This document shows, piece after piece, positions 17,389 through 27,166 of a stretch of DNA of 51,127 bases; position 1 is the first letter of the stretch, and every line of letters starts with the position of its first letter. The notes below the pieces were generated by a model. That model searched no databases, was not told the DNA's origin, and saw only the letters and a program-made list of their open reading frames with translations. Source of the stretch: Methylococcales bacterium (GTDB taxonomy: Bacteria; Pseudomonadota; Gammaproteobacteria; Methylococcales; Methylomonadaceae); the NCBI GenBank assembly GCA_028712795.1, contig JAQTPT010000024.1, positions 1-51,127 of the forward strand, in the 5' to 3' direction. The position numbers and the translations under genes were made by a program.

Positions 17389-20300
17389 GCTTGCCCACCG
17401 CCAAAACTGAGCTGTACCTTCAAGATGCCTTTGTTGACCAAATTCTCCTGGATATTCGCGTCAATGGATGGATTAACGCCCTTAGTAATCGACGCCGCTA
17501 GTTCCCGCCAGGCTTTAACGTCCAAACCGGTACCTGCCAGGAGAGAACTCGCTTGTTTTTCCCATTTCAGAACTTGAGCATCCAGATAAATCTGCGTGTC
17601 ATGTAGGCTTAGCTGCTTGATGTGATCAAGCATAACTGGTTCAGGTGCTGTTTGTTTACAGGCTTGGAACAACGGGATTAATGGCAGGCAAAAAAGTTCG
17701 TTGACCCTTATCAGTTTTGTTTCCCGATAGGCTTGAATGGCGTTTTCGACTTTCGCCAACTCTCCGCCAATAGGGTAAAGCTGTGCTTGAATGGGTTTCA
17801 GCAAGCGCTCTGGCACATCTAAAATAGCTGAAAACTGTCCTTTCCTGGCTTGCTCACGGAATTTCTCGCGCTCATTCTTGGCGTTCTCGCCCAAATCTTC
17901 GAACGCATCGCTAATTAGCACCAGTTTTTGTTGAAGCTGGGCGACATCGTGGGGATGACTAGACTCCGTATAATCCTCAGGCAATGGCTCCAGTAGCCGA
18001 ACAATTTCAGTACAACGAGCATTCAATTCAGCCAGGTAACCAGTCACCTTTTCATATTTTTCCTTGCAGGTGCGATAAGCGCTTAAGATATTGCCGGTGA
18101 TTTCTATAAAAGCAAGTTGGGTGCCGGAATCGATATTGACCCCAGCTTCATCAGACAATAGTCTCAACCGTTCTGCTGCCTTATCGAGTTGCAGGGATCG
18201 CAAGTAATGCAACAACGTGTCGGAGCTGGCTGCGCCTTCAATGTGTGTGGTTTCTGATTCGTTTTGTTGTTGCAAGGCGCCGTCCAGGATATTGGATACA
18301 GTTTGCAATGACAGTGTGAACAGGCTTTTTGGAAAATGGGTCAGCCCCTTACTGTCGGTCTCAATGTCAGTGATCAGCGCATCAATTCGCTGCTTGATTT
18401 GACTGGCAGCCTTGTCGACGTATTCGGCAAACAACCGTGCCTGCTCGATACGCTGATAAAGCGATTGTGCTTTGTCGTCCAATCGCAAGGTATTGATATT
18501 GCCCAGCGTGATAACAGGCATCAGCAAGGGTTTCACTCGACAGACCCTGGTAATTACTTCCGCCCTGCCTTGCAGAAGCACAGGCAATTTTTCGGTGATG
18601 CCAGGCAAGCTTTCTTCATCAAGTAACGCCAAGGCCTCCTCATCAATCTTCAATTTTTCAAAGCGCTGGCGAGCAGCCTTAAGTTGATCGTTGGCCTCGA
18701 CAGTCTCAGTGCCAATAGGGTATTTGCCCAGTGGCGCAAACAAAACCGGAATGCGGTCATAGCCGAACACGCGCTCAAGCTTTGCCACCGTGGTCTTATA
18801 GCCATCCTCGCCACTGCCATCGAACCAGTTCTTGGCTTCAGTGATAGCATTGTCCAGCTTTGATCTTGGGTAAGACAGCCATTTAGCATGCGAGGAAGTA
18901 GCATCTTCCAGCTGTAGCAAATGCAGTTCCGCACACCACCACATCCAATCGTCGAAGACATTTTTGGGTGTAATGCCTGAACTGGGCTGAGATAAATAGC
19001 CCCAATACCAATTGCGCTTTGCCTTCTCCAGGGTCCATTCCTGTGCCTTGGAAGGGTTGGCTATGCGAGCTAAAAACAGCGGCACGCGCACTTGCGTCTG
19101 CTGAGGATTAGCAAGGTCCGTGAACAAACCGGCATGTTCATTGGTTAAAAATCCAAGCGTCAAAAACCGGTTCGGTAATGCCAAGCGCTGTAACAGCGTG
19201 GCAACATCCTCTGCATTAATGCCGTGCTTAGCGTCAATATCATTCAGTCCCAGCAGCATCGGTTCATCAATAGCAAAAAGCTTCCAGGACCGTAGAAGCA
19301 GATCCCGCTCTTGAGCATTTATTTTGCCCGTGGGCCGCAGTGGCCAGGCAATCAATCCGCGTTCATTAAGTCGCTGCCGCCATTGGTGCATGGCTTGATA
19401 GGCAAAATCCCGCAAGGCGTTAAGTTTGTTTTTAAACTTACTGGTCAGCGCACTCTCGATCAGATCAAAACCGGTGCAGTATTCCGGCAACAGGCCGATA
19501 CGCTCCAGTTGATCGACCTCGCTGGCGTTGAGGCAGTATAGCAGCACATCATCCTGCAACTTTGCAGTCACGCCGCCCCGGTTATATTGTTCCATCAGAT
19601 GAGTCGAAGCGGTGAATGCCATCACCGGGAACCGGCCCTCATCATTACGGCGTAGCGTTGCCAGTTGATGCAGTGATTCCAGTTCTTCGCGATTGCTTAC
19701 CCATGCAAACCAGCACAGGTTATCGGGATGTAGTTTCAGCCCATCACAAAACAGCAAGCCACCACGCTGCCCGGCCCCTTGTCCGCGCAGACTGGCTTGA
19801 ATGGATAAGCCCCGGTTGTTGGGGTAGGCGGGTTGCGCGTATTGCCAGTTTTTATCCAGCAACCGGAATAGACCGGTCAATCGCACTTGAAAACGTAGCG
19901 CTGTATTCCTGTTGCTGTCCTGCGCAAAGTGCTTCATCGCCAATTCAAATGCATCAGCCTGGGCAGGATCGCGGAAGATCATCGAATTTTGTTGTTGATT
20001 GCGATAGCGTAGGTCCAGGCGCAGCAACATTGCCACACTCGGCCCAATATGGGTGGCATCGGTTTCGGGAAGTTGATGCTCACTGCCGATCAGTTTTTGC
20101 CACAGCGCATCCGCCGCGAACTCTACCGCTGGGTGGTCATACAGCAAGGACAGCAGATGTTTAAATTCACCGCGTGACAATGGCACCAATAACACATCCG
20201 CTTGGCTTTCATTGATGGCGAAGGTGCGCAGGTTCTGCAACATTGCAGTCAGGCTCAATGCCTGCTCAACCGCGGGGTAGAGCCACTCATCCTTTTCTCG

Positions 20301-21689
20301 CTTGAATTTTGCTTCCTCCAAGGCTTGTCGGCATTTAAGGGCATCAAAGGGCATGGTGCGATAGAGACTCGCTATCGGCTCGCCATCTTCGTTGTTTAAA
20401 TTGAGCAGTTCTTGAGTACGTGGCAAACACTGCGTCAACGCCACAGGTAATTGGCCATACAACAAAGCCCGTGCCACACTCTTAAGATCGTGATCACTGG
20501 TTTTAATCCCTTCAATAGCGTGAGAATCCAGCACATGCCCGGCTACCCGCCCTGAACTCTCCACCACCGCATCAAACAAATCGCCTATAGCAGGTATTGG
20601 TTTGCCGGCAGCATTGTATTGCGATAACACCGCATCGACATTAGCCATTATTACGTTAAACCAGCCAAAGTTGGCACCGCTCATCGCATAAGCCGCTTCA
20701 ACCAGACCGTTCGGATAATCAAAAGCCAGTTTACGCTCAGCCTTAAGCTGCGCCACATAATCGGATACATCGGCAAACGCGTTATGTTCCAGCTCAACCA
20801 ACTCGAAACGCCGGGCCACTGACTGGATTTCGCGTAACTGCTGGCCCAACAAAGGTGAGCACAGCGCCACATAGCGCAGCCACGGCAATTTGCGGCGAGG
20901 GTCTTCTTCCTTGATGGCTTTGCCAATCAGGCGGATGGCTTGACCATCCAGACGCTTGGCATCATCTTGCTCCAGACCAAAAGTCGCGGCTTCGGCCACG
21001 GTTTCCAGTTCGTCCAACACTACCAGAACGTAGTGAATACCAAATTTCTCCAGGTAGGCATAAGCCGCTTGCACCAAGCGTACCACCAAACCTTCTTCTT
21101 CATACAAAGCTTCATCGTTATGCTGATTTGCCAATTCCAGCTTGTCGGCCAATTGGCTGGCCTCAAAACCTGCCGGTTCAAGTCTACGTAAGGCTTGCTC
21201 TGCAATTTTGCTCTGGATTGAGCCATTAAACTTGCCTGTTGCCAGCGGCAGCAAAGCCTTGTATAAACCAAAGCCAAACCAGTTATCAGAGTTCTGGTAA
21301 TCGGACGCCACCTGCGAATAACGGATGTAAAGCGCCAGATAGCTATCCTGGGTCGCCTGATCGAATAATTGTTGATCCTTCAGACTGCTATCGGTATCAC
21401 GAATAAACCAGCCCTTGGAGCAATCATTGATTTGCGCGATCAGCTCGTGTCCCAAACGCGATTTACCTCGCCCCCATTCCCCTTCCACCGCAAATACATG
21501 GGCAAAGTTGTCAGCATCCTGATCAACCGTATGAATAAAAGTGCGATAGCGCTTGAAGAAACGGCTCTGGCCCACCAAAGGGTCGCGCGGCGGATAGTCG
21601 GAAACACCGGTTGCAGCCCAGGTGTGCAGCCTGGTCAAATGAGTAACCGCTTCCTGAGTCAATGAATTTTGCCTTTCTTTCTCACTCAT
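17385..21689 (-). CDS. Very large P-loop ATPase of the defence operon
   Basis: This 1434-residue protein carries one clear AAA+-like ATPase near its N-terminus. Walker A is AVEGEWGRGKSRLGHEL (about residues 67-83) and Walker B is YVLVVLDELETV (about 217-228). The remaining 1100 residues are mainly helical, with long charged stretches near the C-terminus (about 1050-1330) that could form coiled coils. No methylase, helicase or nuclease signature is visible. In size and placement it resembles the giant ATPases of BREX (BrxC) and MADS-type systems. It starts 20 bp after vapC and overlaps the next gene by 4 bp. The likely role is an ATP-driven scaffold or sensor that gates the effectors. Confidence 0.8.
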   Translation of the reverse strand: MSEKERQNSLTQEAVTHLTRLHTWAATGVSDYPPRDPLVGQSRFFKRYRTFIHTVDQDADNFAHVFAVEGEWGRGKSRLGHELIAQINDCSKGWFIRDTDSSLKDQQLFDQATQDSYLALYIRYSQVASDYQNSDNWFGFGLYKALLPLATGKFNGSIQSKIAEQALRRLEPAGFEASQLADKLELANQHNDEALYEEEGLVVRLVQAAYAYLEKFGIHYVLVVLDELETVAEAATFGLEQDDAKRLDGQAIRLIGKAIKEEDPRRKLPWLRYVALCSPLLGQQLREIQSVARRFELVELEHNAFADVSDYVAQLKAERKLAFDYPNGLVEAAYAMSGANFGWFNVIMANVDAVLSQYNAAGKPIPAIGDLFDAVVESSGRVAGHVLDSHAIEGIKTSDHDLKSVARALLYGQLPVALTQCLPRTQELLNLNNEDGEPIASLYRTMPFDALKCRQALEEAKFKREKDEWLYPAVEQALSLTAMLQNLRTFAINESQADVLLVPLSRGEFKHLLSLLYDHPAVEFAADALWQKLIGSEHQLPETDATHIGPSVAMLLRLDLRYRNQQQNSMIFRDPAQADAFELAMKHFAQDSNRNTALRFQVRLTGLFRLLDKNWQYAQPAYPNNRGLSIQASLRGQGAGQRGGLLFCDGLKLHPDNLCWFAWVSNREELESLHQLATLRRNDEGRFPVMAFTASTHLMEQYNRGGVTAKLQDDVLLYCLNASEVDQLERIGLLPEYCTGFDLIESALTSKFKNKLNALRDFAYQAMHQWRQRLNERGLIAWPLRPTGKINAQERDLLLRSWKLFAIDEPMLLGLNDIDAKHGINAEDVATLLQRLALPNRFLTLGFLTNEHAGLFTDLANPQQTQVRVPLFLARIANPSKAQEWTLEKAKRNWYWGYLSQPSSGITPKNVFDDWMWWCAELHLLQLEDATSSHAKWLSYPRSKLDNAITEAKNWFDGSGEDGYKTTVAKLERVFGYDRIPVLFAPLGKYPIGTETVEANDQLKAARQRFEKLKIDEEALALLDEESLPGITEKLPVLLQGRAEVITRVCRVKPLLMPVITLGNINTLRLDDKAQSLYQRIEQARLFAEYVDKAASQIKQRIDALITDIETDSKGLTHFPKSLFTLSLQTVSNILDGALQQQNESETTHIEGAASSDTLLHYLRSLQLDKAAERLRLLSDEAGVNIDSGTQLAFIEITGNILSAYRTCKEKYEKVTGYLAELNARCTEIVRLLEPLPEDYTESSHPHDVAQLQQKLVLISDAFEDLGENAKNEREKFREQARKGQFSAILDVPERLLKPIQAQLYPIGGELAKVENAIQAYRETKLIRVNELFCLPLIPLFQACKQTAPEPVMLDHIKQLSLHDTQIYLDAQVLKWEKQASSLLAGTGLDVKAWRELAASITKGVNPSIDANIQENLVNKGILKVQLSFGGGQA

Positions 21690-21709
21690 TCTTTATCTCG
21701 ATTACAGGG

Positions 21710-22096
21710 TTATAACAACAGCAAACCCTCGATACGCTCAAAATGCCGCCGATTATTGGTTGCCAGTGTCAACCGATGCTGTAAAGCCGTGGCACCGATC
21801 AACAGGTCTTCTGCTTCAATCAGCAGTCCTTTTTCCTTCAGGTCTTTGTATATCCTCGCTGCTTGTTCGGCACATGCAAAATCGAAAGATAATATGTCCA
21901 TGTCCGCAAACATGGTTTTCCAATAGCGATCTTCATCTTGATTATCGCCGCGTAACAACTCGTAAACCGTGATACTGGAAACCGCGAAACGGTAGCCTTG
22001 TACGGCAAGGCGATAAAGTTCGGTTTTATCCTTATCCGCAGTCTTGGCGCGTTTGTGCGCAATAAGTATATTGGTGTCCAGGCAGATCATGTCCAT
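21710..22096 (-). CDS. vapC: VapC-type PIN-domain toxin
   Basis: This 128-residue PIN-domain ribonuclease has the acidic quartet visible: Asp7 in ICLDTNILIA, Glu46 in VYELLRG, Asp97 in AEDLLIGATAL, and the Asn/Arg of LATNNRRHFERIEGL near the C-terminus. VapC toxins cut tRNA or rRNA when freed from antitoxin. The start overlaps the antitoxin stop by 10 bp, the usual coupling. The pair sits in the middle of the defence operon with no gap of its own, an unusual position for a toxin-antitoxin module. Confidence 0.93.
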   Translation of the reverse strand: MDMICLDTNILIAHKRAKTADKDKTELYRLAVQGYRFAVSSITVYELLRGDNQDEDRYWKTMFADMDILSFDFACAEQAARIYKDLKEKGLLIEAEDLLIGATALQHRLTLATNNRRHFERIEGLLLL

Positions 22097-22311
22097 TGCT
22101 TGAGATGCCCTCTTTTTTCTTCAATCGCTTGAAATTCTTCATCAGTCATCTCAGGACTATCGAGCAGGAATCGCTGAAAAGCGACGTTATCCTGCTCCTC
22201 GTTATCCGCAGGCAAAATAATCAGTTCCACCCGTTTGGCGGTGAAATCCTTTGGCAAGTCGATGTGGATACTGCCATTAATCACTTCTGTGTATTGTTTG
22301 ATAGCTTGCAT
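22087..22311 (-). CDS. vapB: VapB-type antitoxin
   Basis: The 74-residue antitoxin is best started at ATG 22311, which follows AGGAGA by 6 bases. An earlier ATG (22332) overlaps the previous stop but lacks a ribosome site. The N-terminus QAIKQYTEVINGSIHIDLPKDF has the shape of an AbrB or Phd-like DNA-binding strand pair. The C-terminal half is acidic (EMTDEEFQAIEEKRG), typical of the toxin-wrapping tail. It should bind VapC and repress transcription of the pair. Confidence 0.82.
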   Translation of the reverse strand: MQAIKQYTEVINGSIHIDLPKDFTAKRVELIILPADNEEQDNVAFQRFLLDSPEMTDEEFQAIEEKRGHLKQWT

Positions 22312-22328
22312 TAAATTTCTCCTGGAAC

Positions 22329-23486
22329 TCATTCTTTTGGATAGACGCCAACTCGACGCATTTCACTACGCCATTGTTCAGCGACAATTCTAATAATCTG
22401 CCAAAGATGGCGGCCGGTACGGTTAAACACCTTACTGCCCGGAAGCCGGAAGCAAGCGTCGGCAAAATGTGGATGAATCAAATACTGGCCGTTCTGTCCG
22501 CTGGCTCCGTCCTGATAGCGCCAGACTGCTTGAGTCAGACATTGACCGATTATACTGGCGAGCAGAGCATCCAAAGCAACCGCGTCAGGCTGCGCCGGAA
22601 AACAATGCACACCCAAATGCTTCAAAGTAAGCAACACCAATTGCGCTAACGTCCCGCAAAGCGTTTCATCACCTTCCGGTCCCTGTACCAAGACAACGAT
22701 TTGACCCGGTTGATAAGCGTTTTGCCCGGCCGGCAATTCCAGCAGCAAACCGCCGCGCGCCTCTGCCGCCCAGTTATATTGGGCATAAACTACCATTGAA
22801 AGCAGCAGCCCCCAGGGACTACTCAAAACCCAATCCGTAGCTGAAATATGATTTTCCATAGGCATCAAACCGGCCAAGAGATAAGCCGGTTCAACCTCAA
22901 CTCCCGGTAAAGCCAGCAAACGGCCACTTATCCAGTTCTGATCGGCTTGTACGCCGCTAGCATCGATCATTGGCATGATGGGTAAAGTTTCGGCTCTGGT
23001 TTGCTGCAAAGCAAAACTCACCGCAAGAATCCGGGCTAACATTGGCGTTGCAGCAGCTTGCTCGGCGCTTACGCCTAACAATTCGCGTTCAATGGTAGCT
23101 GTGGGACTCATAACGAGTTGTGCCTCGGACAAGGCGGCTACTACCCAGGCTGCGGCACCTTGCAACTGAGTGATTAATTCCACCAGAGTGGCACCGTCCG
23201 CCATGTGCCCCGCTTCTTTACAGCGCGCAGCCATAATGACCAGCCAGCCATGACGAACGCTTGGCGCCAAACCCAACAAAGCTAATACCAGCTCTTGATT
23301 ATTGCTAAGCCCCTGACGCTGCCTGAGCAGTTGATGACTCAATACCCAGCCAGAACTGCTGGAATGCACAACACCGAGCAAAATATTGTCCAGGGTTTGG
23401 GCGGGATCAGCCACATAACCTCGGCTAACCAGGCACTGTAACGAAGTGACAGCCTTATCCATCAAACCCCATCCTTCAGTTGCCAT
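22329..23486 (-). CDS. Unrecognised defence-operon protein (385 aa)
   Basis: The protein is mostly helical, with long runs of Ala and Leu, and carries no P-loop, nuclease or transmembrane pattern. LNKTRxG-like ends are absent. The C-terminus has a basic helix pair (KVFNRTGRHLWQIIRIVAEQWRSEMRR) that could contact nucleic acid. It lies between the specificity subunit (18 bp upstream) and the vapBC pair. In MADS-type clusters there is usually an uncharacterised protein among the methylase genes, and this is the candidate here. Function unknown. Confidence 0.7.
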   Translation of the reverse strand: MATEGWGLMDKAVTSLQCLVSRGYVADPAQTLDNILLGVVHSSSSGWVLSHQLLRQRQGLSNNQELVLALLGLAPSVRHGWLVIMAARCKEAGHMADGATLVELITQLQGAAAWVVAALSEAQLVMSPTATIERELLGVSAEQAAATPMLARILAVSFALQQTRAETLPIMPMIDASGVQADQNWISGRLLALPGVEVEPAYLLAGLMPMENHISATDWVLSSPWGLLLSMVVYAQYNWAAEARGGLLLELPAGQNAYQPGQIVVLVQGPEGDETLCGTLAQLVLLTLKHLGVHCFPAQPDAVALDALLASIIGQCLTQAVWRYQDGASGQNGQYLIHPHFADACFRLPGSKVFNRTGRHLWQIIRIVAEQWRSEMRRVGVYPKE

Positions 23487-23504
23487 GCTTTCATTGCCTG
23501 TTCA

Positions 23505-25034
23505 TTATGAATGATCCGCTTGTTCGAGCAAATTGTAAAGCTGGTCGAGATCGGCGAAAAGTGGCTGGCCTTTACCATCGAAGCCATCAGTTTTCAGGCG
23601 GTTCAGGATGCTACGATCAAGATTGTCATTGCCGGTTTGTAATTGGTCTTGGGCGGCGATAAACAGCGATTCATCGAGTTGGTCTTCAATCAGGGCTTCG
23701 ACCAGCAATTTGGCAGAGGCCGTTAACAGCGTAGCTACTTCGCACGCCTTACCTGCGAGAACAAGCTTCTCATCACAAGCAAACCATGCCTCATGATCTC
23801 CGGCCGCGACTTCAGGAACATAAATATCCAGTAGCGCCATATCGCTTGGATAGGAGTGAGCAGTAATTCCCCGAATCGTCGATTGAATCTGCACATTCCC
23901 AAGTTTGGTTAACAAATAGGCTCGTACATAGGACGCAGGAATCTGGTTGCGGTCAACCCGTATTGTCATCACCTCAGTTGAAGGTAATATCGCCGCATCC
24001 GAGTGAACGTAGGTAAGATCCTTACCAATGTAAGACTTGTTGTGCGCCGCATTGCACATCAGGATATCATTTGACTTGAGGAATTTATCTTTCTTGTTCG
24101 GTGACTCCACATCCCTTGGGCTGCCAACGAGAAACGTCGAAGACAGATTGGTCACGGTGATCTGCTTGCATCGTTCAGTTTCTACCGTTTCTGGTTGGGT
24201 CTGCCCGTTGTAAAAGTCGGTACAGATTTCCCCCAACAATTTGAATTTCCCTTGGTGTAACCGCAGATATTCATCCACTACGCCCGGATAAAAATGTGCA
24301 TCCAACCGCTCGGTCATCCGTTCAGGCTTCACGACTCGAACCCGCTTTGAGAAGTCCAAACCGGTTTGGGCAGGAATCAATGCTTGATGGTATCGATTGA
24401 CTGAAGCCTCAATTGCTTTTGACCAAACCCTAAGCCGCTCGGCTTGGCGGATTTTGTCGCCAATGTATTTTTGTACCGATAGATCAGCCTTAACTATAAA
24501 AGTGCCCTTCGCGTCTGAAATACCAAGGTATTGGATGATGCTTCCGAGTGAGTAGCGCTGTAGTTGCAAAACCCCAAAACTGGAAAATAGAAAAGCAGAA
24601 ACATAATCAGTATCGAAAGTACCGTTCGGTCTTATCCCAATAATGTGCTGGGTAATGTTTGCCTTTGGTATCCATTCAGGAACCTTGCAAATCTTTTCCC
24701 CCACGCTCGCTTTAACGACGAGGAGATCGCCAGGGCGAACTTCAGATGTTTTTAGCTCGTTATGGACCTCGGGGGCTAAGTGTGCAAAGTTATCAGTGAG
24801 AACTTCAAATTGCCCAACATTCCCAACCCGAAACAAAGGAATGCCAGCATTTAAATATAGATTGCTAGGTAAAAGCGATCCAAATGGACCAGAAAAGAAG
24901 TGGCCGACTTTTCCCAGATTGGCTACATTTTTGGTAACAAGCTTTGCTTCTACTGCCAAGAATTCTGGGCGGTAAAAATCAGCGTCCAGACGTTTCGAGC
25001 TCAGCTTTGATGCGCTTACGCGAGAAGTAAACAT
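23505..25034 (-). CDS. hsdS: Type I-like DNA specificity subunit (HsdS-like)
   Basis: About 509 residues with two half-repeats, each starting with the typical pattern: SSKRLDADFYRPEFL near residue 13 and MTERLDAHFYPGVVDEYL near 235. Each is followed by a target-recognition domain and a conserved helix. Such proteins tell the partner methylase (25034-27145) which DNA sequence to mark. No third restriction subunit (HsdR) is present, so any restriction must come from the other operon genes. ATG 25034 is chosen over the adjacent GTG because it overlaps the methylase stop as TGATG. Confidence 0.85.
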   Translation of the reverse strand: MFTSRVSASKLSSKRLDADFYRPEFLAVEAKLVTKNVANLGKVGHFFSGPFGSLLPSNLYLNAGIPLFRVGNVGQFEVLTDNFAHLAPEVHNELKTSEVRPGDLLVVKASVGEKICKVPEWIPKANITQHIIGIRPNGTFDTDYVSAFLFSSFGVLQLQRYSLGSIIQYLGISDAKGTFIVKADLSVQKYIGDKIRQAERLRVWSKAIEASVNRYHQALIPAQTGLDFSKRVRVVKPERMTERLDAHFYPGVVDEYLRLHQGKFKLLGEICTDFYNGQTQPETVETERCKQITVTNLSSTFLVGSPRDVESPNKKDKFLKSNDILMCNAAHNKSYIGKDLTYVHSDAAILPSTEVMTIRVDRNQIPASYVRAYLLTKLGNVQIQSTIRGITAHSYPSDMALLDIYVPEVAAGDHEAWFACDEKLVLAGKACEVATLLTASAKLLVEALIEDQLDESLFIAAQDQLQTGNDNLDRSILNRLKTDGFDGKGQPLFADLDQLYNLLEQADHS

Positions 25035-27145
25035 CACTCACCCCGCTTATAAGCACCAACAATCTTATCGAGATCATTTGGCACGCCCGCCGAGTAATCC
25101 TCAATATTGTTTTTGACCACATAACCCAAGGTTTCGGCAACAGCCATGAACACATCGCCTTGTGGATCAGGCAGAAATTGCTCTGGACGTTCTTTGCTGG
25201 TATTTCGCTTTTGCAAATACAAAACCGAGGTTTTGGCCCCCGTACCTGAAAGCTTGAAGGTATCCGCAGGCAGAGACAGCACGGCTTTGACAATGGCTTT
25301 ACCGCCAACAAACTGGCCGGTTTTCTCGTCTTTCTTGCCCATAATATACTCACGCACATAGCGATCGCCTGAGTTACACAATACACCGTCTGGTAGCACA
25401 ATCAGCAATCGGCCACCGGGGCGCAGTAATTGTAAGCAACGATCGATGAACAACACAGCCGGATCGATGGTGGCCCCGACGGGTTTCCAAATGCCCTTGC
25501 CATCCGGTTTGCTACCTAAGGCTAGACCGGAGGTGGAAGGATAAAGGCGGTACTCTGGTTTTTTGCCGTTGGAGACATTGCGTAAATCGGTGCGATAACC
25601 CGGCCATTTGGGTGTGCCGTCGTCATCCAGATATAGATCGCCCGTATCTTCCCACTTCATTTTAAGGTAATCGTAGTAGGCATTGTAGCTATCCACGACC
25701 TTTTCAGTTGGCCGAAAGCCTCCCAAAACTTGCTCCATCTCTGCCTCGTAGTGCTTTTTAGCTTCGGCATCTTTGGGGCCGAATTTAGGTGTGCCAAAAG
25801 GTGGATTCGTGCAAATCAAGTCAAAACTGTTGGGTTTCAGGAGTTTGGTCGTTAAGGAATTTGCCCAGAAAATTTTGGCCTTGGGGGCTCCTTGCAGTGC
25901 CATATTGACGCGAGCAAGCGTCACCATGTTTTCGGCGGAATCCGAACCCACAAAGCTGTTCAAGAGCAAGCCATCGATAATCTTTTTCTTTTGGGTGTTT
26001 GATACCCCCGCGACTTGATAGTTGATCAATCGCTTGAGATGACTTAAAGCAACTGAACCAAAGCCATACGAACCGCAGGTCGGGTCACAGTAACGAAACT
26101 GGTTCGACGTTATTCGTTCCATGATTGGGTTGTCATTTGCAATGTCATGCATCGCAATTTCAAGCATGGCCTGCTTAACTGGATTTGGAGTTAGATACTG
26201 CCCTAGACCACCTTTAGATTCAAAATTTGTGCGTAAAAATACATCAAAAACTCGGCCTAGTAAGTCTGCTGGCATATCAGCGAGTGAACCTGCTTGTTTA
26301 ACGATTTGACTCCGGTTATCTTTGACTGGCCCCAAATCCTGGAAAATGCGTAGCAGCGTTACGAAGTTTTTTGGATTGCTTAGATATAAATCTTTATTTT
26401 TACCAACGAAAATAGCTTCGTGCGTTCCGTCTTCCAGCGTAATTACGTAATCGGGATGATCACGATATTCAGCAAATGCAGCTTTTATTTGTTCTACTGC
26501 TAACTCGCCATGTTTAGCGACATAATTGAAGTCGAAGATTTCCCGAAAAACCAAAGTCTTACCTTCAAACTTAAAAGTAAGCGTTGGATCATGACGAACT
26601 CTGAAAGTCTCAAGAAACAGGATTTTCGACACTTCAGAAATAATGTCATTCTTATTTCCAATGCCACGATCTTTGTCAATCCTATGAACTCGTTCATGAA
26701 AAATATTCAATTGTTTCATCAGTTGCGTATAGGTCATCATTGACCAACGAAACGTCGGGTCCTTTTCGAGTTGCAGATGATCAAGAATCAGATCAACTGA
26801 TGGTATGGAGTCGACCGAATGGGTTCCTGCTCCGCCAAATAAACTAAAATGCGCAGTACTCTTATCGTCTTGAAGATGGGCAAAAATAGGCCACTCGTCA
26901 CCATTTACGGATGCCAAAAGGTCGTAAGCCAGTAAATCGAGTTGGTCTTCTTTGGAATACTTCCAGTTACTAGGTTCCAAAGCGATCAGCAAAATACGTG
27001 GGGTCTGATTTCCTTGATTTTCTCCCCAGATCAGACCCGCTTTGACAAACTCATGATCAGATGCCAGTGGCGTGTGCTCAGTATATGCCGAGTAATGATT
27101 TCTGATTTGTTGATATCGTTGATCCAAGGTTTGTTCAGTTGCCAT
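25034..27145 (-). CDS. hsdM: N6-adenine DNA methylase (HsdM-like)
   Basis: This 703-residue protein is a type I-style N6-adenine methylase. Motif I (S-adenosylmethionine binding) is CDPTCGSYGFGSVAL (about residues 352-366) and motif IV is ICTNPPFGTP (about 443-452). An N-terminal helical domain of about 330 residues is longer than the usual 150 of HsdM. The region after motif IV carries the extra loop GGRLLIVLPDGVL typical of the family. With the specificity subunit it should modify host DNA and so mark self, which is the property that makes the operon a modification-based defence system. Overlaps the specificity gene (TGATG). Confidence 0.93.
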   Translation of the reverse strand: MATEQTLDQRYQQIRNHYSAYTEHTPLASDHEFVKAGLIWGENQGNQTPRILLIALEPSNWKYSKEDQLDLLAYDLLASVNGDEWPIFAHLQDDKSTAHFSLFGGAGTHSVDSIPSVDLILDHLQLEKDPTFRWSMMTYTQLMKQLNIFHERVHRIDKDRGIGNKNDIISEVSKILFLETFRVRHDPTLTFKFEGKTLVFREIFDFNYVAKHGELAVEQIKAAFAEYRDHPDYVITLEDGTHEAIFVGKNKDLYLSNPKNFVTLLRIFQDLGPVKDNRSQIVKQAGSLADMPADLLGRVFDVFLRTNFESKGGLGQYLTPNPVKQAMLEIAMHDIANDNPIMERITSNQFRYCDPTCGSYGFGSVALSHLKRLINYQVAGVSNTQKKKIIDGLLLNSFVGSDSAENMVTLARVNMALQGAPKAKIFWANSLTTKLLKPNSFDLICTNPPFGTPKFGPKDAEAKKHYEAEMEQVLGGFRPTEKVVDSYNAYYDYLKMKWEDTGDLYLDDDGTPKWPGYRTDLRNVSNGKKPEYRLYPSTSGLALGSKPDGKGIWKPVGATIDPAVLFIDRCLQLLRPGGRLLIVLPDGVLCNSGDRYVREYIMGKKDEKTGQFVGGKAIVKAVLSLPADTFKLSGTGAKTSVLYLQKRNTSKERPEQFLPDPQGDVFMAVAETLGYVVKNNIEDYSAGVPNDLDKIVGAYKRGE

Positions 27146-27166
27146 TGTCCTTCCAGCGTTAGGTAT

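Noticed and set aside
19616..20164. 182-codon plus-strand open frame
   Set aside because: It lies opposite the 1434-residue ATPase gene, has low-complexity proline/histidine-rich text and no ribosome site. It is a shadow of the real gene.
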